Below are positions 38,029 through 46,897 of a stretch of DNA of 64,000 nt, in pieces. Every line of letters begins with the position of its first letter. Position 1 is the stretch's first letter. The translations under genes and the position numbers were made by a program. The stretch comes from Lentilactobacillus buchneri. Lineage in GTDB: Bacteria > Bacillota > Bacilli > Lactobacillales > Lactobacillaceae. The stretch is taken from positions 186,001 through 250,000 of the forward strand of contig NZ_CP073066.1 of the NCBI RefSeq assembly GCF_018314255.1, read 5' to 3'. The notes below the pieces were generated by a model. It saw nothing but the letters and a program-made list of their open reading frames with translations, did not search any database and was not told the DNA's origin.

Positions 38029-38679
38029 TCAACTCTCCTTAAAATACTCACTGGCAATTTGGTGGATAATCTTAATTGTATCATTAACGACGCGATTAAT
38101 CGGTTGAGTTGCATCAATACTGATAAATCGGTCGGCATTTTCGTCACGGACCTTCATATAACCCTCATGAACCCGTTTATGAAATTCATTGGTTTCAACA
38201 TCCAACCGGTCAATTTTACTGCGGTCGCGGTGTTCGGCGATCCGATCCAGGCCAACGTCAACCGGGATATCAAAGTAGATCGTTTTGAACGGTAACAACT
38301 TTTCCGTTGCAAACTCATTCATCTTGGCAACTTGTGCCATACCGATCTGACGGCCGGCCCCCTGATAAGCTACTGAACTGTCAACATAACGATCACACAG
38401 AACCAATTTATTCTGTTTGAGTGCGGGTAAAATGGTTTCAACCAGATGCTGGCGACGAGCAGCCGCATAAAGCAAGGCTTCCGTTCGATAATCCATCTCA
38501 GTATTCTCACGGTCGAGAATGACTTTGCGGATTTCTTCCGAGATTTTATTGCCACCGGGTTCTCGGGTGACCAAAAGTTGATCGCCGATTTCCTGGTTAA
38601 AAACTTCAATCACGCGATTCATCACGGAAGTTTTGCCTGCGCCGTCCGGCCCTTCAAAGGTTATAAACTTACCATTCAA
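38029..38679 (-). CDS. tmk: Thymidylate kinase
   Basis: 216-residue kinase that converts dTMP to dTDP. P-loop FEGPDGAGKTS near 8-18, the DR(Y/V) motif LCDRYVDSSVAYQG near 90-103, and the LID region. It starts with TTG at 38679, with GTGAGG eight bases upstream. Its last bases contain the ribosome site of darA. Confidence 0.95.
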   Translation of the reverse strand: MNGKFITFEGPDGAGKTSVMNRVIEVFNQEIGDQLLVTREPGGNKISEEIRKVILDRENTEMDYRTEALLYAAARRQHLVETILPALKQNKLVLCDRYVDSSVAYQGAGRQIGMAQVAKMNEFATEKLLPFKTIYFDIPVDVGLDRIAEHRDRSKIDRLDVETNEFHKRVHEGYMKVRDENADRFISIDATQPINRVVNDTIKIIHQIASEYFKES

Positions 38680-38763
38680 AACAATTTCCTCACTTTTAAT
38701 TTAAATTAATTGTACTTGCTGTTCGTTTGCCTGTCGATTCAGCCAACGCTTATATGGTCCGGA

Positions 38764-39030
38764 TTATTCAAAATTGTCATGATCATAACTGATAACCGAG
38801 GGCTGAATTTGGTAATTCTTAATTTTTCGAATTCGTGCCTCTTTATATATGAAGAAATATTTTTGACGGGCCAACGCAGTTTCCTGCTCCATCTCCATAT
38901 CACTGTCAGCAACCGCTTCTTGGGTTTGAGCAGCATGATCCCACTCTTCTTTCAAATTGTTGATTAACTCCAACAAGCGATCGTCGTATTCACGTTTAAC
39001 ATTTTGCCGTCTTAATCGATTAAAAAACAT
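38764..39030 (-). CDS. YaaL family protein (DUF2508)
   Basis: 88-residue acidic and helical protein of the YaaL family; no function is established. It lies between recR and tmk exactly as yaaL follows recR in Bacillus. GGTGGGA precedes the ATG. 84 bases without a gene separate it from tmk; I see no clear terminator there. Confidence 0.85.
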   Translation of the reverse strand: MFFNRLRRQNVKREYDDRLLELINNLKEEWDHAAQTQEAVADSDMEMEQETALARQKYFFIYKEARIRKIKNYQIQPSVISYDHDNFE

Positions 39031-39053
39031 TCGAAAAATCCCACCTTGTCAAA

Positions 39054-39653
39054 TTAAATTTCAGTCCGTCCTTGGACTGCCTTAAACAACGTGACTTCAT
39101 CAGCATATTCGATATCTGATCCAACGGATAATCCGTGAGCCAAACGAGTCACTTTGATCCCAGCGGGTTTAATCAACTTGCTCAAGTACATTGCAGTGGC
39201 TTCGCCTTCCGGGGTGGCATTGGTGGCCACAATCACTTCTTTAACGGCTTTATTTTGCTGGAGTCGTTTGATCAGTGAACTAATATTAAGGTCTTCAGGT
39301 CCTTTGCCTTCAATTGGTGACAGTACCCCATGCAAAACATGATAAAGGCCGTGGTACTCCTGGACCTTTTCCATTACCATCACGTCTTTGGGTTCTTCCA
39401 CCACTAGGATGGTTGATTGATCACGGGTTTTATCACGACAAATTTCACAGGGATCTTCATCGGTTAGATTACCACAAATCGAACAGTAATGAAGGTCGTT
39501 CTTGGTGGCAACCAGCGCCTTTGAAAACGCTTTGACATCATCTTCATTCATATCGACGGTGTAAAAAGCAAGTCTGGTAGCTGTCTTACTCCCGATTCCC
39601 GGTAACTTCATATAACTATCAATTAACTTTGCAATTGCTTCAGGATATTGCAT
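39054..39653 (-). CDS. recR: Recombination mediator RecR
   Basis: 199-residue protein for RecF-pathway loading of RecA on gapped DNA. Helix-hairpin-helix ([15 protein letters not shown] near 16-30), C4 zinc finger ([18 protein letters not shown] near 57-74), Toprim domain (about 80-175) and a C-terminal Walker-B-like segment. Cotranscribed with ybaB and dnaX. Confidence 0.97.
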   Translation of the reverse strand: MQYPEAIAKLIDSYMKLPGIGSKTATRLAFYTVDMNEDDVKAFSKALVATKNDLHYCSICGNLTDEDPCEICRDKTRDQSTILVVEEPKDVMVMEKVQEYHGLYHVLHGVLSPIEGKGPEDLNISSLIKRLQQNKAVKEVIVATNATPEGEATAMYLSKLIKPAGIKVTRLAHGLSVGSDIEYADEVTLFKAVQGRTEI

Positions 39654-39677
39654 ACTTTCCCCTTTTTTTCGTGCGGA

Positions 39678-39989
39678 CTACATTCCCGGAATCCCTTTGG
39701 TGTATTTACCCATGGTGCTTTCAGTCGCTTTATCAACCTTTGAAAGACCATCATTAACAGCAGCTAATACCAAATCCCCCAACATTTCGGGGTCATCGGG
39801 ATCAATGGCTTCCGGCTTAATCTGGATATCCTTCATCTTTTTGTCACCGCCAAAGGTCACTTCAACCATGTTATCCGGGGCAACGCCCTTAAATTCCTGC
39901 TGTTTAAGATTCTCCTGTTCTTCACCCAGTTGCTTTTGCATCTTTTTCATTTGCTTCATCATCTTGTTCATGTTCATACCGTTCATCAT
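39678..39989 (-). CDS. YbaB/EbfC family nucleoid-associated protein
   Basis: 103-residue protein with an N-terminal Met/Lys-rich helix ([14 protein letters not shown]) and the YbaB fold ([33 protein letters not shown]). Members bind DNA as dimers. The start at 39989 has GGAGG eight bases upstream; the TTG at 40004 overlaps that site. It lies between dnaX and recR, the conserved order. Confidence 0.93.
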   Translation of the reverse strand: MMNGMNMNKMMKQMKKMQKQLGEEQENLKQQEFKGVAPDNMVEVTFGGDKKMKDIQIKPEAIDPDDPEMLGDLVLAAVNDGLSKVDKATESTMGKYTKGIPGM

Positions 39990-40004
39990 TTTCTTTTCCT
40001 CCAA

Positions 40005-41807
40005 TTAATCATCTTTGATATCTAAAATGTCGGTGCCGAAAAGTTCGGCAGCCTTCTTAACGACTGGTTGACTGTCCGGCTCTTCTTTTGTCGGTTCCGG
40101 ATCGTCATCAGCCGGTTCAGCTTTTGGGTCGTTTGCTTCTTTGGATTGGGAGCCAGCCTTTTTTATCTTGTCTTTGTGACTGGCCAAATACTCACGGCGA
40201 ATATCGGGCCACTGATTTTCCGGAACAAACACAATTTGAGGGGCTTTTCCCACAATACGATCCAAATTGTTTTCAAGAGCATCCTTCAAATCAGTGTCGC
40301 CTTGAGCCTTCTGATACAAAAATGGGTATTCGAAGGCAACAATTACTCCGCCGGCACTGGCAGCCACCGGCGATGACACGTGCATGACAGCCCGTTGGGT
40401 CACCGACAAGGCATCCATCAAGTCCGGCCAAACTGATTTAAATTGATTTAATTGTTTCCGGGTGGCTTTACCCAAAATTGGATAGATTTTAGCCAGCTCA
40501 ATGTGATTGTCCATTGAGTGAGCCTCACTGACTTTGGCAGGCTCCGGCGTGCTGACTGTTGGTGACTGAGGTGTCGATTCCCGTTTGAGATCGGCAACTT
40601 CCGCCTTGAGTTCGGCAACTTGCTGCGTCAATTGTTGAATTTCCGCATTAACTTCCGGGGCCGCGGCCGTTTTAGCCGACTGCTGTGATTGTGGTGCTGA
40701 AACGGCCTTGGGCTGATTTGTGGCATCCAAATGGGTAATTTTGACCGTCAAGACCTCCAGATAAACATCTGGATGAGCGGTAAACCGCAATGAATTAGAA
40801 ATCGCATTCAATTCATTAATCATCTGATAAATGGCTTGATCGCTGATCTGGCCACTTAAGGTCTTGAACTGGTCATCAATGATCCCCAGTTCCATTTCTT
40901 CAACGATTCCGGGGTCCTGTTGATACAACAGAATATCCTGGCAGTAACTGGTCAAATCTTCAATGAACCGGCTGGCGTCTTTACCCTCATCCAATATTTT
41001 TTGAATGGTGATCAACGCGCTCTTGGTGTCCTTGTTGACCACCTGCTGCATATAGGTGGTTAATAATTCATTGGTCACGCTGCCGGTCACAAGTAAGGCG
41101 TTCTCATAAGTAATTTTATTGTCACCATAAGACATCGCCTGATCGAGGATACTCAAGGCATCCCGCATCCCGCCCTCAGCAGCTTTGGCAATTAATTTCA
41201 AGGCTTTGTCGTCGTACTCAACCTTTTTTTGATCAAGGATATATTTCATTCTTTCCAAAATATCCTGAGGTTTAATCCGCTTAAAGTCAAATTTTTGTGT
41301 CCTGGAGATGATCGTTGCCGGAATCTTGTGCGGTTCAGTGGTTGCTAAAATAAAGATTACGTTAGCCGGTGGTTCCTCCAGCGTTTTTAGCAGAGCATTG
41401 AAAGCCCCCGTTGAAAGCATATGAACTTCATCGATGATGTAGACTTTGTAATCAGCCTGAGTTGGGGCGTATTTCGCCTTGTCCCGGATATCCCGGATTT
41501 CTTCAACACCGTTGTTGGAAGCGGCATCAATCTCAATGACATCATTTAAACTGCCCTCATTAATTGCTTTACAAGTCTCGCACTGGTTGCAGGGCTCACC
41601 ATCTTTTAAGTAGTGACAGTTCACTGCCTTGGCAAAAATTTTGGCTGCCGAAGTTTTACCTGTTCCCCGAGGACCGGTAAACAAATAGGCATGACTCGTT
41701 TGTTTAGTAATTAGCGCATTTTTTAATGTTCTGGTGATAATCGACTGGCCGACGATCTCATCAAATCTTTGTGGTCGCCAAACCCGATATAATGCTTGAT
41801 AGCTCAT
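40005..41807 (-). CDS. dnaX: DNA polymerase III subunits gamma/tau
   Basis: 600-residue clamp-loader ATPase. Walker A GPRGTGKTSAAKI near 44-56, zinc Cys motif CHYLKDGEPCNQCETC near 64-79, DEVH Walker B near 125, sensor-1 TTEPHKIPATIISR. Domain III is followed by a Pro/Ser/Thr-rich linker (about 375-430) and a tau-type C-terminal region ending in an acidic tail. I see no obvious slippery run for a frameshifted gamma form. GGAGG lies eight bases before ATG 41807. Confidence 0.96.
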   Translation of the reverse strand: MSYQALYRVWRPQRFDEIVGQSIITRTLKNALITKQTSHAYLFTGPRGTGKTSAAKIFAKAVNCHYLKDGEPCNQCETCKAINEGSLNDVIEIDAASNNGVEEIRDIRDKAKYAPTQADYKVYIIDEVHMLSTGAFNALLKTLEEPPANVIFILATTEPHKIPATIISRTQKFDFKRIKPQDILERMKYILDQKKVEYDDKALKLIAKAAEGGMRDALSILDQAMSYGDNKITYENALLVTGSVTNELLTTYMQQVVNKDTKSALITIQKILDEGKDASRFIEDLTSYCQDILLYQQDPGIVEEMELGIIDDQFKTLSGQISDQAIYQMINELNAISNSLRFTAHPDVYLEVLTVKITHLDATNQPKAVSAPQSQQSAKTAAAPEVNAEIQQLTQQVAELKAEVADLKRESTPQSPTVSTPEPAKVSEAHSMDNHIELAKIYPILGKATRKQLNQFKSVWPDLMDALSVTQRAVMHVSSPVAASAGGVIVAFEYPFLYQKAQGDTDLKDALENNLDRIVGKAPQIVFVPENQWPDIRREYLASHKDKIKKAGSQSKEANDPKAEPADDDPEPTKEEPDSQPVVKKAAELFGTDILDIKDD

Positions 41808-41931
41808 TACCAAATCCTCCAAAATAGAATGCCAAATTCTTAAAATCGTTCAATGAAACGTCTAAATAATTATATGATGAATCCAACCAGAGTGCAATCA
41901 ACGACCGTCTGACTTTCAAGAAATTTCTCCA

Positions 41932-41962
41932 AAAAAATGCCCCCAGCAAAGTTGCTGAGAGC
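41932..41962 (-). terminator. SRP RNA terminator
   Basis: Stem GCTCTCAGCA/TGCTGGGGGC (41939-41962, two wobble pairs) followed after A by a run of seven T on the minus strand. Confidence 0.85.
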
Positions 41963-41964
41963 AA

Positions 41965-42067
41965 AAGTTCTATGTACAAGAGGCACAAGGTTGATGATAC
42001 TTAGTGCTGCTTCCTTCCGGACCTGACACAGTTCGTAACCCGACCCTTGCCTCAGGGCCTTGCGGCA
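41965..42067 (-). ncRNA. ffs: Signal recognition particle RNA (4.5S type)
   Basis: The minus strand carries the diagnostic SRP loop GTGTCAGGTCCGGAAGGAAG followed by CAGCACTAAG (about 41999-42028), flanked by paired arms GAGGCAAGG and CCTTGTGCCTC. It is the short type without an Alu domain, as expected for lactobacilli rather than Bacillus. TATGAT with a 17-base spacer to TGGCAA lies just upstream, inside the tail of tadA. 5' and 3' ends are estimated. Confidence 0.93.
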
Positions 42068-42074
42068 ATATCTA

Positions 42075-42572
42075 TCATAACTTAAATGATTCAGAATTGC
42101 CAGCCTTATTCTTTCTTTTCTTACGCGCAGCCTTGAAGAAATCTTTCATGATCCGCGATGCCGCATCGGCATAAAGCCCTTCAACAACGTTGACTTGATG
42201 ATTCAATCGGGAATCTTCCAACACTGCATATAAACTTCTGGTTGCGCCGGCTTTGGGATCACGAGAGCCAAAACAAACATTTTCAATCCGCGAATTAATA
42301 ATCGCTCCGGCACACATCAAGCACGGTTCAATCGTCACATAAAGATCGCAATCAATCAGCCGCCAACTCCGCAGTGTTCGACAAGCCTCTTGGATTGCTA
42401 AAATTTCAGCATGGGCCGTACCGTCATTTAAATGTTCTCTTAGATTGTGACCACGCCCGACAATTGTCCCGTCATGGACGACCACGGCGCCAATCGGCAC
42501 TTCACCGATTAGATAGGCCTTGTTTGCTTCGATCAGTGCAGCTTTCATAAAACGACTATCAGCTTGAAACAT
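42075..42572 (-). CDS. tadA: tRNA-specific adenosine deaminase TadA
   Basis: 165-residue zinc deaminase that converts A34 to inosine in tRNA-Arg(ACG). Catalytic HAE in GTAHAEILAI near 53-62 and PCLMCAGAI near 85-93 supply the zinc ligands. A basic C-terminal tail (KAARKKRKNKAG) may aid tRNA binding. It lies nine bases after the RsmC-like gene. The SRP RNA promoter overlaps its 3' end. Confidence 0.95.
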   Translation of the reverse strand: MFQADSRFMKAALIEANKAYLIGEVPIGAVVVHDGTIVGRGHNLREHLNDGTAHAEILAIQEACRTLRSWRLIDCDLYVTIEPCLMCAGAIINSRIENVCFGSRDPKAGATRSLYAVLEDSRLNHQVNVVEGLYADAASRIMKDFFKAARKKRKNKAGNSESFKL

Positions 42573-42581
42573 TTCGAACCC

Positions 42582-43193
42582 TCACGATTTCTTGATGCTT
42601 TGAAGAATGTAGTAACCTTTGTCCCGTTTTAAAATCTGACAGTCACCAAATAATTCGGTCATCAATTTCTTGGCAGATGGTGCGCCCTGCTTTTTTTGAA
42701 GAACCACCGTCAAGGTGCCGCCATCAACTAAGTGATCGACTGCCCCGGAGATCATGGCATCGACAACTTTCTTGCCGGCTCTCACCGGTGGGTTGGTCAC
42801 GATGGCAGCATACTGATCAGTAATCGCTTCATATATGTTACTTTCAAAAATATGAACGTTATCAACCCGATTAGCGTCGGCATTCTTTTTGGCAAGCGCC
42901 AAGGCCACCTCATTGACGTCAATCATATCAATCTGCCGATCCGGAAATGCTTTGGCAATTGAAATGCCAATTGGACCGTACCCGGTTCCCATATCTAACA
43001 GTTTGCCGTCAGGAATAAGGTCATAATTAATATGATTAACCAGCACCCGGCTGCCGTAGTCGACCGTATGTTTAGAGAACACACCGTTATCTGAAGTAAA
43101 CACTAAGTTGTTTCCAAGCAACGCAAAGTTCCATGTAATCGGATCGGATTCAACGTTGGGATTCTTTGAATAATAAAATGATTGTTCTGACAT
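42582..43193 (-). CDS. RsmC-like class I SAM methyltransferase
   Basis: 203-residue methyltransferase with the SAM loop LLDMGTGYGPIGI near 65-77 and the NPPVRAGK catalytic motif near 133-140. NPPxR and the single-domain length (about 200) fit the RsmC/YbxB family of Gram-positive bacteria. In E. coli RsmC methylates G1207 of 16S rRNA; activity here is inferred. Divergent from nrdH. Confidence 0.88.
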   Translation of the reverse strand: MSEQSFYYSKNPNVESDPITWNFALLGNNLVFTSDNGVFSKHTVDYGSRVLVNHINYDLIPDGKLLDMGTGYGPIGISIAKAFPDRQIDMIDVNEVALALAKKNADANRVDNVHIFESNIYEAITDQYAAIVTNPPVRAGKKVVDAMISGAVDHLVDGGTLTVVLQKKQGAPSAKKLMTELFGDCQILKRDKGYYILQSIKKS

Positions 43194-43256
43194 AAAATTC
43201 TCCTAAAATGATCTTTTATAATCGTTATCTATATTTGGTGCTTACAATTAGTTTTG

Positions 43257-43303
43257 TCACAATATATTGTGTTTTAATCGTTGCATTTCACACTATTTAG
43301 TGT
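43257..43303 (+). promoter_or_regulatory. Pair of NrdR boxes upstream of nrdHEF
   Basis: Two 16-base palindromes: box 1 at 43257-43272 has a perfect CACAATATATTGTG core; box 2 at 43288-43303 has ACACTATTTAGTGT. Their centres are 31 bases apart, about three helical turns, the spacing typical for tandem NrdR sites. They lie 50-95 bases before nrdH. Confidence 0.85.
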
Positions 43304-43352
43304 AAACTTGAATCATAAATTAAATTTTAACGAAACAGGGGAAGTGTTAACA

Positions 43353-43583
43353 ATGGCTAAAATCACACTATATTCAAAGAACAACTGTATGCAATGCAAA
43401 ATGACAAAACGTTACCTTTCAGAACACAACGTTCAATTTGAGGAACACAACATCAACGAGCAACCACAATATATTGATTACCTGAAACAACGAGGGTTCA
43501 TGGCTGTCCCCGTTGTCGATGTTGATGGTAAGCAAGCATTCAGCGGCTTTCGACCTGATCAGCTCCAATCGATTGCCGGCTAA
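43353..43583 (+). CDS. nrdH: Glutaredoxin-like protein NrdH
   Basis: 76-residue redoxin that reduces the class Ib ribonucleotide reductase. Redox motif CMQC at residues 11-14; the C-terminal FSGFRPDQL matches the NrdH signature. The ATG at 43353 follows GGGGAAG; a longer frame to 43281 would pass through the second NrdR box. First gene of the nrdHEF cluster. Confidence 0.95.
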   Translation: MAKITLYSKNNCMQCKMTKRYLSEHNVQFEEHNINEQPQYIDYLKQRGFMAVPVVDVDGKQAFSGFRPDQLQSIAG

Positions 43584-43620
43584 TTGCCTTCATCCATTCT
43601 AACATATTGATTTCAGATTA

Positions 43621-43656
43621 GCGGGCGAAACCACAAACGGTCTCGCCCCTTTTATT
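43621..43656 (+). terminator. Hairpin between nrdH and nrdE, possible attenuator
   Basis: Stem GGGCGAAACC/GGTCTCGCCC (one mismatch) followed by CCTTTTATT. It resembles a moderate terminator, yet nrdEF follow on the same strand, so it may lower nrdEF relative to nrdH. Confidence 0.6.
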
Positions 43657-43685
43657 CGCAATTATAAGAAAGCGTGGTACTAAAT

Positions 43686-45851
43686 ATGTCACTTCACAAC
43701 CTTAAGGATGTTACCTACTTTGATTTGAACAACGAAATTAACATCCCCGTCAACGGGCAGATTCCACTGCAAAAAGACAAGGAAGCCCTCGAGGCCTTTT
43801 TAAAAGAAAACGTTCAGCCAAACTTAATGAAGTTTGACAGTCTCAGCGATCGGTTTGATTACCTGATCAAAAACAACTATTACGAAGCCGATTTTATTCA
43901 TAAATATCAACTATCCTTTGTCGAAAAACTGTACCAGTACTTAAACGATCAGGATTTCCACTTTAAATCATTTATGGCAGCCTACAAATTCTACGCCCAA
44001 TATGCTTTGAAAACCAACGACAATGATTTATATCTGGAAAGCTTCCTGGATCGGGTCGCCGCTAACGCCCTCTTCTTCGCTGACGGTGACGAGCAGTTGG
44101 CAATGGATTTGGCCGACGAAATTGTCCACCAGCGTTACCAACCGGCCACACCAAGCTTCTTGAACGCCGGCCGGGAAAATCGTGGCGAATTTGTATCTTG
44201 TTTTCTGATTCAAACCACCGATGATATGAATACGATTGGCCGGACGATTAATTCGGCCCTGCAGCTGTCAAGAATTGGCGGTGGCGTTGGAATTAACCTT
44301 TCCAATCTTCGTGAAGCCGGTGCCCCAATCAAACATATCGAAGGTGCCGCTTCCGGTGTGGTTCCGGTCATGAAATTACTTGAGGACAGCTTTTCATACT
44401 CCAACCAGTTGGGTCAGCGTCAAGGTGCCGGAGTCGTTTACCTCTCAGTCTTTCATCCAGACATTATCGAATTTTTGGGTGCCAAAAAGGAAAACGCCGA
44501 CGAGAAAATCCGCCTGAAGACTTTATCATTGGGAGTGACCGTTCCCGATAAATTCTACCAATTGATTAAAGCCGATGCTGACATGTACTTATTCAGCCCC
44601 TACGATGTTGAACGTGAATACGGCGTGCCATTCTCTTACGTCGACATTACCAAGGAATATGATAATTTGGTTGCCAATGACAAGATCTCCAAAAAGAAGA
44701 TCAAGGCTCGTGATTTGGAAACTGAAATCAGTAAGCTGCAACAAGAATCAGGTTACCCATACATCATTAATATTGACACTGCCAACCGCTCCAATCCGAT
44801 TGCCGGTCGAATTGTGATGAGTAACTTATGTTCAGAAATCCTCCAGGTTCAAACCCCATCCACTGTTGATAACCAGCAGCATTACATCAAAATGGGCAAG
44901 GATATTTCCTGCAATCTGGGATCAACCAACATTAATAATATGATGGCTGGCGATGACTTTGGTCATTCAGTTGAAAGCATGGTCCGCGCATTAACATTTG
45001 TCACCGACCACTCCAACATCGACGTGGTTCCTTCAATTCAAAAAGGCAATAAAGAATCACATTCAATCGGCCTTGGCGGCATGGGACTACACAGTTTCTT
45101 AGCCAAGCACCATATGTACTACGGCTCGCCTGAATCGATTGAATTTACCAGTGTCTACTTCATGCTATTAAACTACTGGAGCTTAGTTGCATCTAACAAG
45201 ATCGCCAAGGAACGCAAAGAAACTTTCGTCAACTTCGAAAACAGCAAGTACGCTGACGGCAGCTATTTTGACAAATATCTGGACGGATCATTTGCACCAA
45301 AATCTGCCGAAGTAAAAGCTTTGTTCAAAGACGATTGGATTCCAACTAAGGAAGATTGGGAAAACCTCAAGGAATCAGTCATGAAAGACGGCTTATACCA
45401 CCAAAATCGGTTAGCAGTTGCGCCAAACGGTTCTATTTCTTACATTAACGATACGACTGCCAGCCTTCACCCGATTATCAACCGAATTGAAGAACGTCAG
45501 GAATCCAAGATTGGTAAGATTTATTATCCAGCCCCATACCTTTCAAATGACACAATGCCTTACTATACTTCAGCCTATGACATGGATATGCGTAAGGTGA
45601 TTGACATCTATGCTGCCGCACAGCAGCATATTGACCAGGGAATGGCATTAACCCTCTTTATGCGTTCAACCATCCCAGAAGGCCTGTATGAATGGAAAAA
45701 CGGCCGGACAGACAAGATGACGACCCGGGATCTCAATATCTTGAGAAACTACGCATACAAAAAGGGCGTCAAATCAATTTACTATATTCGAACTTTCACT
45801 GACGATCAACAAGAAGTTGGTTCCAACGAATGTGAAAGCTGCGTTATTTAA
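43686..45851 (+). CDS. nrdE: Class Ib ribonucleoside-diphosphate reductase, alpha subunit NrdE
   Basis: 721-residue catalytic subunit that reduces ribonucleoside diphosphates. Visible: FVSCFLIQTTDDM (active-site Cys, near 177), SRIGGGVGINLSNLREAG, NLCSEIL with the second region, MGLHS, and the C-terminal redox pair CESC. The N-terminal ATP-cone is absent, as usual for NrdE. The ATG at 43686 is used; a GTG at 43674 is alternative. It needs NrdF, encoded 11 bases downstream, and NrdH. Confidence 0.96.
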   Translation: MSLHNLKDVTYFDLNNEINIPVNGQIPLQKDKEALEAFLKENVQPNLMKFDSLSDRFDYLIKNNYYEADFIHKYQLSFVEKLYQYLNDQDFHFKSFMAAYKFYAQYALKTNDNDLYLESFLDRVAANALFFADGDEQLAMDLADEIVHQRYQPATPSFLNAGRENRGEFVSCFLIQTTDDMNTIGRTINSALQLSRIGGGVGINLSNLREAGAPIKHIEGAASGVVPVMKLLEDSFSYSNQLGQRQGAGVVYLSVFHPDIIEFLGAKKENADEKIRLKTLSLGVTVPDKFYQLIKADADMYLFSPYDVEREYGVPFSYVDITKEYDNLVANDKISKKKIKARDLETEISKLQQESGYPYIINIDTANRSNPIAGRIVMSNLCSEILQVQTPSTVDNQQHYIKMGKDISCNLGSTNINNMMAGDDFGHSVESMVRALTFVTDHSNIDVVPSIQKGNKESHSIGLGGMGLHSFLAKHHMYYGSPESIEFTSVYFMLLNYWSLVASNKIAKERKETFVNFENSKYADGSYFDKYLDGSFAPKSAEVKALFKDDWIPTKEDWENLKESVMKDGLYHQNRLAVAPNGSISYINDTTASLHPIINRIEERQESKIGKIYYPAPYLSNDTMPYYTSAYDMDMRKVIDIYAAAQQHIDQGMALTLFMRSTIPEGLYEWKNGRTDKMTTRDLNILRNYAYKKGVKSIYYIRTFTDDQQEVGSNECESCVI

Positions 45852-45862
45852 AGGAGAAATTC

Positions 45863-46819
45863 ATGACTGAGAATTATAAAGCAATTAATTGGAACGCCAT
45901 CGATGACCAAATCGACAAGGCCACTTGGGAAAAATTAACCGAGCAATTCTGGCTGGATACCCGAATTCCCCTGTCAAACGACCTATCGGACTGGCGGACG
46001 CTGGATCAAGATCATCAGTGGGTTGTCGGTCACGTCTTCGGGGGCTTAACTTTACTGGATACGCTGCAGTCCCAAGAAGGAATGGCATCGTTGCGGAAAG
46101 ATGTTCAGACTCAACACGAAACCGCCGTTTTGAACAATATTCAATTTATGGAATCGGTTCATGCCAAGAGTTATTCCTCGATTTTTTCAACCCTCAACAC
46201 CCCTGATCAAATTGATGAGATTTTTGACTGGAGTGACAGTGAGGAATTCCTACAGAACAAAGCACTCAAAATTCGCGACATTTATGCCAATGAACCAGAC
46301 CCACTCAAGAAAAAGGTTGCCAGTGTCTTCTTAGAGACTTTCCTGTTCTACTCTGGCTTCTATACCCCACTTTGGTACCTTGGTCACAACAAGATTCCAA
46401 ATGTGGCGGAAATCATTAAATTGATTCTCCGTGACGAATCAGTCCACGGCACCTACATTGGATATAAATTCCAAATTGGCTACAATCAATTGCCAAAGGA
46501 AAAACAAGAAGACATGAAGAACTGGATCTACGACTTCCTGTACAAACTGTATGGTAACGAAGAAAAGTACACCCATATTCTGTACGATCAAACCGGCTGG
46601 ACAGAAGATGTTCTCACCTTCATTCGTTACAATGCCAATAAAGCGTTGATGAATTTGGGTCAGGATCCGCTCTTCCCAGACACAGCAGAAGATGTTAATC
46701 CAGTGGTCATGAACGGAATCTCAACATCGACTGCCAACCACGATTTCTTCTCACAAGTTGGTAATGGCTACCTCTTGGGGAACGTGGAGTCGATGAAAGA
46801 CTCAGATTACGATATTTAA
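45863..46819 (+). CDS. nrdF: Class Ib ribonucleoside-diphosphate reductase, beta subunit NrdF
   Basis: 318-residue dimetal-carrying radical subunit. Metal ligands are seen in TLLDTLQSQEG, FMESVHAKSYSSIF, FLETFLFYSGFY and RDESVHGTYIG; the tyrosyl radical is probably the Tyr in AKSYSS. AAGGAG precedes ATG. NrdI, the flavodoxin that activates the manganese cofactor, is not encoded beside it in this window. Confidence 0.96.
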   Translation: MTENYKAINWNAIDDQIDKATWEKLTEQFWLDTRIPLSNDLSDWRTLDQDHQWVVGHVFGGLTLLDTLQSQEGMASLRKDVQTQHETAVLNNIQFMESVHAKSYSSIFSTLNTPDQIDEIFDWSDSEEFLQNKALKIRDIYANEPDPLKKKVASVFLETFLFYSGFYTPLWYLGHNKIPNVAEIIKLILRDESVHGTYIGYKFQIGYNQLPKEKQEDMKNWIYDFLYKLYGNEEKYTHILYDQTGWTEDVLTFIRYNANKALMNLGQDPLFPDTAEDVNPVVMNGISTSTANHDFFSQVGNGYLLGNVESMKDSDYDI

Positions 46820-46840
46820 ATAAATACCTCACAGTAACTC

Positions 46841-46882
46841 AATAAGGCTGATGCATCCCCGCTGGGATGCATCAGCCTTATT
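46841..46882. terminator. Bidirectional terminator between nrdF and the D-lactate dehydrogenase gene
   Basis: 19-bp perfect stem (46841-46859 with 46864-46882), core GGCTGATGCATCCC, followed by a T run on the plus strand. A strong signal between two convergent genes. Confidence 0.92.
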
Positions 46883-46897
46883 TTTGTCTAACAATCA

